Shown here one piece after another: positions 15,148-18,978 of a stretch of DNA of 18,978 nucleotides. Origin of the DNA: Myxococcales bacterium (GTDB taxonomy: Bacteria > Myxococcota > Bradymonadia > REDH01); contig JAGWVZ010000012.1 of the NCBI GenBank assembly GCA_018970625.1, positions 1 through 18,978 of the forward strand, read 5' to 3'. Under the pieces are notes generated by a model that saw only the letters and a list, made by a program, of their open reading frames with translations, had not been told where the DNA came from and made no database searches. The translations under genes were made by a program, and so were the position numbers. Every line of letters begins with the position of its first letter. Within the stretch, counting starts at the first letter, position 1.

Positions 15148-17307
15148 CTGCTTTCCGTTCCGATCGCTCCCCTGCACTGTGGTGCTGCCTTGAAGACCCA
15201 ACTCTGCCCGGCCTCCGGATCATCGTCTGACGCATCCCGTTCGCTTCTCGCCCTGTGGACGGGCTTTGGCGCGGTCGGACTCGCGCTCTCCCTGGCAGCC
15301 TGCAGCGCAACCGCAACCGGCGACAGCGACGCGGGTGGCGCATCCGAAGAAGAAGACTGCCGCCGCGGCGAGGTCTGGAATGGCCGCCGCTGCGTACCCG
15401 TCGAAGACGAACGCGACAACGGCGACAATGAAGACGGCACCGAAGTGGACGCCGGCCCCGAAGATACCCTCCTGCCCGACGGCGGTGTGTGTGAACCCGG
15501 CGCGCTGGAATGTGAAAACGCCACCACCGTCCGCAGCTGCAACGCCGATGGCACGGAGTGGGTCCTGGAGCCCTGTGAAGAGGGGCTCGGCTGCTCGAGC
15601 GGTCAGTGCGTCGTCGGCGGTAACGCCTGCGAACCCGGCGCCGTGCTCGGCTGCGCCAGCACCACCGCCCTGCGCGTCTGCTCGTCCAACGGCGTCGATG
15701 CCGAGGCCCAGGCCTGCCCCGCAGAGACCCCCAACTGCCGCAGCGGCGCCTGCACCGCCCAGATCTGCGAACCCAACTCGCTCAGCTGCAACGGCAACGA
15801 CGTCGTGCAGTGCAACAGCGACGGCAACGCCACCACCGTCCTCGAAACCTGCGAGACCGCCTGCGGCGACGGCGTCTGCATTGACCCCTGCGAAGGCAAC
15901 GGCAAGTCCTACGTCGGCTGCGCCTTCTTCGCCGTCGACCTCGACCAGTTCGCCGTCCCCTGCATTGACTCGTTCGAGTGCACCGGCGGCGTCTGCGACG
16001 GCGGCTACTGCTCCGACTCCAACGCCCGCAACACCCCCTTCGCCGTCACCGTCTCCAACGCCTCGGCATCGGCTGTCGACGTCATCGCCTACAATGGCAC
16101 CGGCGCCGAGGTCGCTCGCTCCAGCGTCGATCCTAACGGCCTCACCACCCTCAACCTGCCCAGCTCCACCATCGACAACTCCACGCTGACGTCCGAGTCC
16201 TACCGCATCGAGGCCACCGGCCCCGTCACCATGCACCAGTTCAACCCGGCCACCAACGTCGGCGCCTTCTCGAACGACGCCTCGCTGCTGCTGCCGGCCA
16301 CCGCCGTCGGTCGCGACTACCTCGTCATGGGCTGGCCCATGCAGGACAGCGACGCCTTCAAAACCTACATCGGCATCATCGCCGTCGAAGAAGGCACCAC
16401 CACCGTCACCATCTCGCCCACCGCCAACCTGCAGGCCGGCGCCGGCGGCACTCCCGCTGGCATCAGCGCAGGCAGCACCGGCACCTACACCCTCACCCGC
16501 GGCCAGGTGCTCACCCTCTCCACCGCCGTCGCCGAAGGTCTCGACCTCACCGGCACCGGCATTACCGCCGACCAGAACATCTCCGTCTTCTGGGGCTCCG
16601 AGTGCTCCAACGTCCCCCTCAACGTCAGCTACTGCGACCACATGGAAGAACAACTCTTCCCCGTCGACACCTGGGGCCTCGACTTCGTCGGCGCCAAGCT
16701 CGCACCCCGCGGCACCGAGGCCGACCTGTGGCGCATTCTCGCCTCTACCGACAACACCCTCATCCGCACCGTCCCCGCCATCGCCGGCGTCGATGGACGT
16801 CGCATCAACCGCGGTGAGTTCGTCGAGTTCGCCACCACCGCCGACTTCGTCGTCGGCGCCTCGGCGCCCATCTCGGTCGGACACTTCATGGTCGGCTCGT
16901 CGTACCCCAAAAACCCCGGCGGCACCTGCCCCGGCGCGTTCGGACAGCGCGGCGCCTGCGCCATCCCCGGCAACCTCTGCGAATCCGGCTCCGGCATCGG
17001 CGACCCCGCCTTCCTCATCGCCGTCCCCGAATCCCAGTTCCGCTCCGACTACATCGTGCTCACCCCCGACGAGTACCAGCAGGACTTCCTCAACATCATC
17101 GCACCCAGCGGCGCCGTCATCACCCTCGACGGCTCACCCATCGCCTCGCCCGACGCCCGCGTCGGCGGATGGGACATCTACCGCCGCCGCGTTGAAGACG
17201 GCGTCCACCGCCTCTCAGGCACCGCCGCCTTCGGCCTCTACGCCTACGGCTACGACTGCGACGTCTCGTACGCCTACCCCGGCGGACTGAACCTGGACTC
17301 GCTGTAA
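15127..17307 (+). CDS. IgGFc-binding-like surface lipoprotein with Cys-rich repeats
   Basis: The frame gives 726 residues from GTG 15127; the start is uncertain. The lipobox LSLAAC places the lipidated Cys at residue 59, far too deep for a normal signal, so a start such as TTG 15190 (38 residues including the Cys) is likely. After a Ser/Glu/Asp linker come three six-cysteine repeats at residues 122-161, 168-209 and 214-251, each opening CEP and spaced similarly. The rest (about 257-726) resembles the IgGFc-binding protein N-terminal domain found in large secreted proteins: FAVTVSNASASAVDVIAYNG, SSTIDNSTLTSESYRIEATG, VTMHQFNP, DASLLLPATAVGRDYLVMGW, SVFWGSECSNVP and EEQLFPVDTWGLDFVGAKLA. It is probably displayed on the outer membrane as an adhesion or recognition protein. 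True ligand is unknown; the family name does not mean it binds antibody. Confidence 0.8.
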   Translation: MPFPLHNLLSVPIAPLHCGAALKTQLCPASGSSSDASRSLLALWTGFGAVGLALSLAACSATATGDSDAGGASEEEDCRRGEVWNGRRCVPVEDERDNGDNEDGTEVDAGPEDTLLPDGGVCEPGALECENATTVRSCNADGTEWVLEPCEEGLGCSSGQCVVGGNACEPGAVLGCASTTALRVCSSNGVDAEAQACPAETPNCRSGACTAQICEPNSLSCNGNDVVQCNSDGNATTVLETCETACGDGVCIDPCEGNGKSYVGCAFFAVDLDQFAVPCIDSFECTGGVCDGGYCSDSNARNTPFAVTVSNASASAVDVIAYNGTGAEVARSSVDPNGLTTLNLPSSTIDNSTLTSESYRIEATGPVTMHQFNPATNVGAFSNDASLLLPATAVGRDYLVMGWPMQDSDAFKTYIGIIAVEEGTTTVTISPTANLQAGAGGTPAGISAGSTGTYTLTRGQVLTLSTAVAEGLDLTGTGITADQNISVFWGSECSNVPLNVSYCDHMEEQLFPVDTWGLDFVGAKLAPRGTEADLWRILASTDNTLIRTVPAIAGVDGRRINRGEFVEFATTADFVVGASAPISVGHFMVGSSYPKNPGGTCPGAFGQRGACAIPGNLCESGSGIGDPAFLIAVPESQFRSDYIVLTPDEYQQDFLNIIAPSGAVITLDGSPIASPDARVGGWDIYRRRVEDGVHRLSGTAAFGLYAYGYDCDVSYAYPGGLNLDSL

Positions 17308-17309
17308 CA

Positions 17310-17333
17310 GGCACAGCGGGCGCGCCCGGTGCC
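17310..17333 (+). terminator. GC-rich hairpin after the IgGFc-binding-like gene
   Basis: GGCAC and GTGCC pair as an outer stem around the palindrome GGGCGCGCCC, with a few unpaired bases between. It begins two bases after the stop at 17307. No T tract follows, so it may be an RNA-stabilising hairpin and not an intrinsic terminator. Confidence 0.35.
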
Positions 17334-17402
17334 AACGCAGCCACCCTGCGCCCTTGACACCGCTGTGTACACGCTTCACCCTCCCCAACGCTCGTTATTG
17401 TT

Positions 17403-17407
17403 GGAGG
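17403..17407 (+). promoter_or_regulatory. Ribosome binding site fixing the lipase start
   Basis: GGAGG followed by six bases (TCGACC) and GTG at 17414. This is the best Shine-Dalgarno in the right half of the window and decides the lipase start over an open TTG at 17354, which sits inside a TTGACA -35-like element (17354-17359) that has no matching -10. Confidence 0.75.
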
Positions 17408-17413
17408 TCGACC

Positions 17414-18841
17414 GTGAAGCGCTCCCACCCCATATCCAACGCCCTGTTCGCCGTCTTTTTATGCCTCGGCGGCAGCTCGGCCTGCGGCGATAGCCAGGCA
17501 GGCGTAACAGGGCAACGCTCCGACTTCGACACCCTCGACGGCTCGGGCCTCGACGCACAGACCGACGCCGCCACCGACGGCAGCGCCGACACCGACACCC
17601 TCGACACCACCACCGACGCGGTCGAGCCAGAAACCACCGACGACAACGACACCGCTGACGTCGATTCCGAGCTCGCGCCCGACACCGCCGACACCGCCGA
17701 CACCGCCGACGAACCACTCCCACCGCCGCCCTGCTCCGGCGCCGGTGCCTCGGTCGAAGGAGCGCTGATACCGACCGCCCCACCCGGACTCACCGCCGCC
17801 CTGCCCAGCTGCGCCAGCGCGGTGCACGCGCTCGTGGCCCCCGCCGGCAGTCGCTGGCAGGTGCAGGCCACCGGGCTGCCGGCCGACGCCCACCTGTTCG
17901 CCTACTCGGCCCATTATCTGCAACACCTCGGAACCGGCGTCGCACGCGAACCGCTGGGTTCGTCGGATTTCGCCGGCGAAGCGGGCGAGGCCGTGCTCGA
18001 GTTCAATCCGCAGTGGTCTGGCGAGCAGGCCATCGTGGTCGCACGCGACGACGGGCGCACCGGGGGCGATTACACCCTCACCGCTACCTGCCTGTCGGGC
18101 TGCGACCTGCGCACCACCCGCTACCCCGTGGCGCTGCTGCACGGCTACGCCGGCGTCGATTCCTACTTCGGCATTCTCGATTATTTTCACGACGTGCGCG
18201 ACCCGCTCACCGCGCTCGGCTACCTGCTGCTGGCTCCCGTCACCAACCCCATCGACCAGAGCGACACGCGCGCCGACCAGCTGGCCGAGCAGCTCACCGA
18301 GTGGATGCAGGAGTCGGGCGCGCGCAGGGTGAACCTGATCGCACACAGCCAGGGCGGCCTCGATGGACGGCTGCTGATCGCCGGCAAAGGATGGAGCGAT
18401 CGCGTGGTCTCGCTCACCACCATCGCCACTCCGCATGGCGGTATCCCCCTGATTCTGGCCGACTTTCTGTCGGTGCAGGACTTTAGCCCCGACTACATGG
18501 AGGTCTTTAACGCCGCCTACCCTAACCACCCCGACGTGCGCTACTGGTCGTGGTCGTCGCGCAGCTGCGGCGTTCTACAGCCCGTCTGCATCGCGAACAG
18601 CGACGGCGAGGTCGTCGATGCCCTGTTGGGCGCCTCGTACACCCTGCTGCTGCGATTCGGCGAAAATGACGGCATTGTGCCCACCGAGAGCATGATCTGG
18701 GGCGAACACCTGGGCATGCTTTATGCAGACCACTTCGACGAGGTCGGCCAAATCGCCGACCTCAACCTGCCTGTGGACCCCTTCGACCACCGTGCATTCT
18801 ATCGCAGTGAGCTGGAAAGACTGGCCGAAGCCGGATTCTGA
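17414..18841 (+). CDS. Lipase-like alpha/beta hydrolase lipoprotein
   Basis: A 475-residue protein from GTG 17414. The signal MKRSHPISNALFAVFLCLGG leads to SSAC, a less common lipobox, with Cys24. Residues about 37-100 are an Asp/Thr/Ala linker including TADTADTAD. Residues 107-235 look like a small disulphide-bearing beta-sandwich (WQVQATGLPADAHLFAYS, QAIVVARDDGRTGGDYTLTA), similar in style to pre-peptidase C-terminal domains. From 238 the lipase fold begins: VALLHGYAG with oxyanion His243-Gly244, then nucleophile elbow AHSQGG with Ser312, TIATPHGG, Asp419 in ENDGIVP and His440 in ADHFDE. These match the Pseudomonas/Burkholderia-type lipase family, which cleaves triacylglycerol esters and often needs a Ca ion and a foldase; no foldase gene is visible. 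It is probably anchored to the outer membrane. Substrate is inferred from family only. Confidence 0.88.
   Translation: MKRSHPISNALFAVFLCLGGSSACGDSQAGVTGQRSDFDTLDGSGLDAQTDAATDGSADTDTLDTTTDAVEPETTDDNDTADVDSELAPDTADTADTADEPLPPPPCSGAGASVEGALIPTAPPGLTAALPSCASAVHALVAPAGSRWQVQATGLPADAHLFAYSAHYLQHLGTGVAREPLGSSDFAGEAGEAVLEFNPQWSGEQAIVVARDDGRTGGDYTLTATCLSGCDLRTTRYPVALLHGYAGVDSYFGILDYFHDVRDPLTALGYLLLAPVTNPIDQSDTRADQLAEQLTEWMQESGARRVNLIAHSQGGLDGRLLIAGKGWSDRVVSLTTIATPHGGIPLILADFLSVQDFSPDYMEVFNAAYPNHPDVRYWSWSSRSCGVLQPVCIANSDGEVVDALLGASYTLLLRFGENDGIVPTESMIWGEHLGMLYADHFDEVGQIADLNLPVDPFDHRAFYRSELERLAEAGF
17681..17707. repeat. 9-bp tandem repeat, 3 copies, in lipase linker
   Basis: Three copies of GACACCGCC encode Asp-Thr-Ala in the acidic linker of the lipase lipoprotein. 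The unit length and composition resemble the 11-copy repeat at 8496-8594 (GACTCCGCC as read on the plus strand), though it is read on the opposite strand relative to its gene. Confidence 0.85.
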
Positions 18842-18893
18842 CCCTGCAGTCGCTTTTGAGTTGCAAAGAAACCTTGCCCAGACAAGTTGCACA

Positions 18894-18908
18894 GCCGCAC
18901 CTTGCGGC
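18894..18908 (+). terminator. Compact hairpin downstream of the lipase gene
   Basis: GCCGCA-CCT-TGCGGC is a perfect 6-bp stem with a three-base loop, 52 bp after the lipase stop. It lacks a T tract, so termination is only possible. Its arms are identical to those of the hairpin at 14900-14919, probably by chance in GC-rich DNA. Confidence 0.35.
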
Positions 18909-18957
18909 CTATGCATACCGCCCGCCCGCCCCTTCCTCCCCTCGTGGGTAGTAAGAA

Positions 18958-18978
18958 ATGTCAGAGTCCACCAAGCTG
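18958..18978 (+). CDS. Possible start of next gene, truncated by window edge
   Basis: ATG at 18958 opens a frame reading MSESTKL to the last base. TAG and TAA codons stand in frame just before it, so nothing upstream continues into it. A weak AAGAA precedes the ATG. Seven codons are too few to identify a product; a non-coding end is equally possible. Confidence 0.3.

Noticed and set aside
15220..16884. A 554-codon open frame on the minus strand opposite the IgGFc-binding-like gene
   Set aside because: Gly/Ala/Val/Asp-biased shadow with no motifs; the plus strand carries the lipobox, Cys repeats and domain match.
18859..18891. Direct repeat AGTTGCA twice, 26 bp apart, downstream of the lipase
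   Set aside because: Seven bases is too short to distinguish from chance, and no promoter or attachment site goes with it.

Overview
The window is high-GC DNA from a Gram-negative bacterium. It encodes a full Tol-Pal system, several lipoproteins with lipobox cysteines, an IHF-type DNA-bending protein and an IgGFc-binding-like surface lipoprotein. Large secreted lipoproteins with Cys-rich modules and Asp/Thr/Ala linkers, together with the Pal and TolA architectures, suggest a predatory or social delta-type lineage (Myxococcota or Bradymonadota-like). That placement is inference from protein style; no rRNA or other marker is present.

Layout. (1) 1-1883, plus strand: the 3' part of a pterin-dependent aromatic amino acid hydroxylase, a small DUF4177-like protein and a Nudix hydrolase. 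A perfect DnaA-box 9-mer lies in the first gap. (2) 2006-10721, minus strand: a long co-oriented run. In transcription order it holds an LpoA-like lipoprotein (TPR plus type-1 periplasmic-binding fold), an unrecognised exported protein with an 11-copy 9-bp repeat, tolQ, tolR, a short tolA-like gene, tolB, pal, and a single-domain Ppx/GppA phosphatase. Several junctions overlap or are very tight, which points to translational coupling. (3) 10930-14519, plus strand: a GT39/ArnT-like membrane glycosyltransferase overlapping, by ATGA, a secreted TPR plus beta-propeller protein. (4) 14595-14882, minus strand: an IHF-beta-like gene with a structured leader. (5) 15127-18841, plus strand: two predicted surface lipoproteins, an IgGFc-binding-like protein with three six-cysteine repeats and a lipase with an acidic linker and a beta-sandwich domain ahead of the catalytic domain. 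A next gene may begin at 18958.

How the genes fit together. The minus-strand run is an envelope module. TolQ-TolR form the proton-driven motor, TolA spans the periplasm, and TolB-Pal link to peptidoglycan and the outer membrane during constriction. An LpoA-like peptidoglycan-synthase activator at the head of the run would couple wall synthesis to this machine; that coupling is inferred from position. The plus-strand genes on the right look like surface modification (GT39) and exported adhesion or degradation functions. I found no CRISPR array, insertion sequence, tRNA, rRNA, phage or recognised defence system. The window reads as mostly core envelope genes plus lineage-specific surface lipoproteins, and I could not support a wholly new system.
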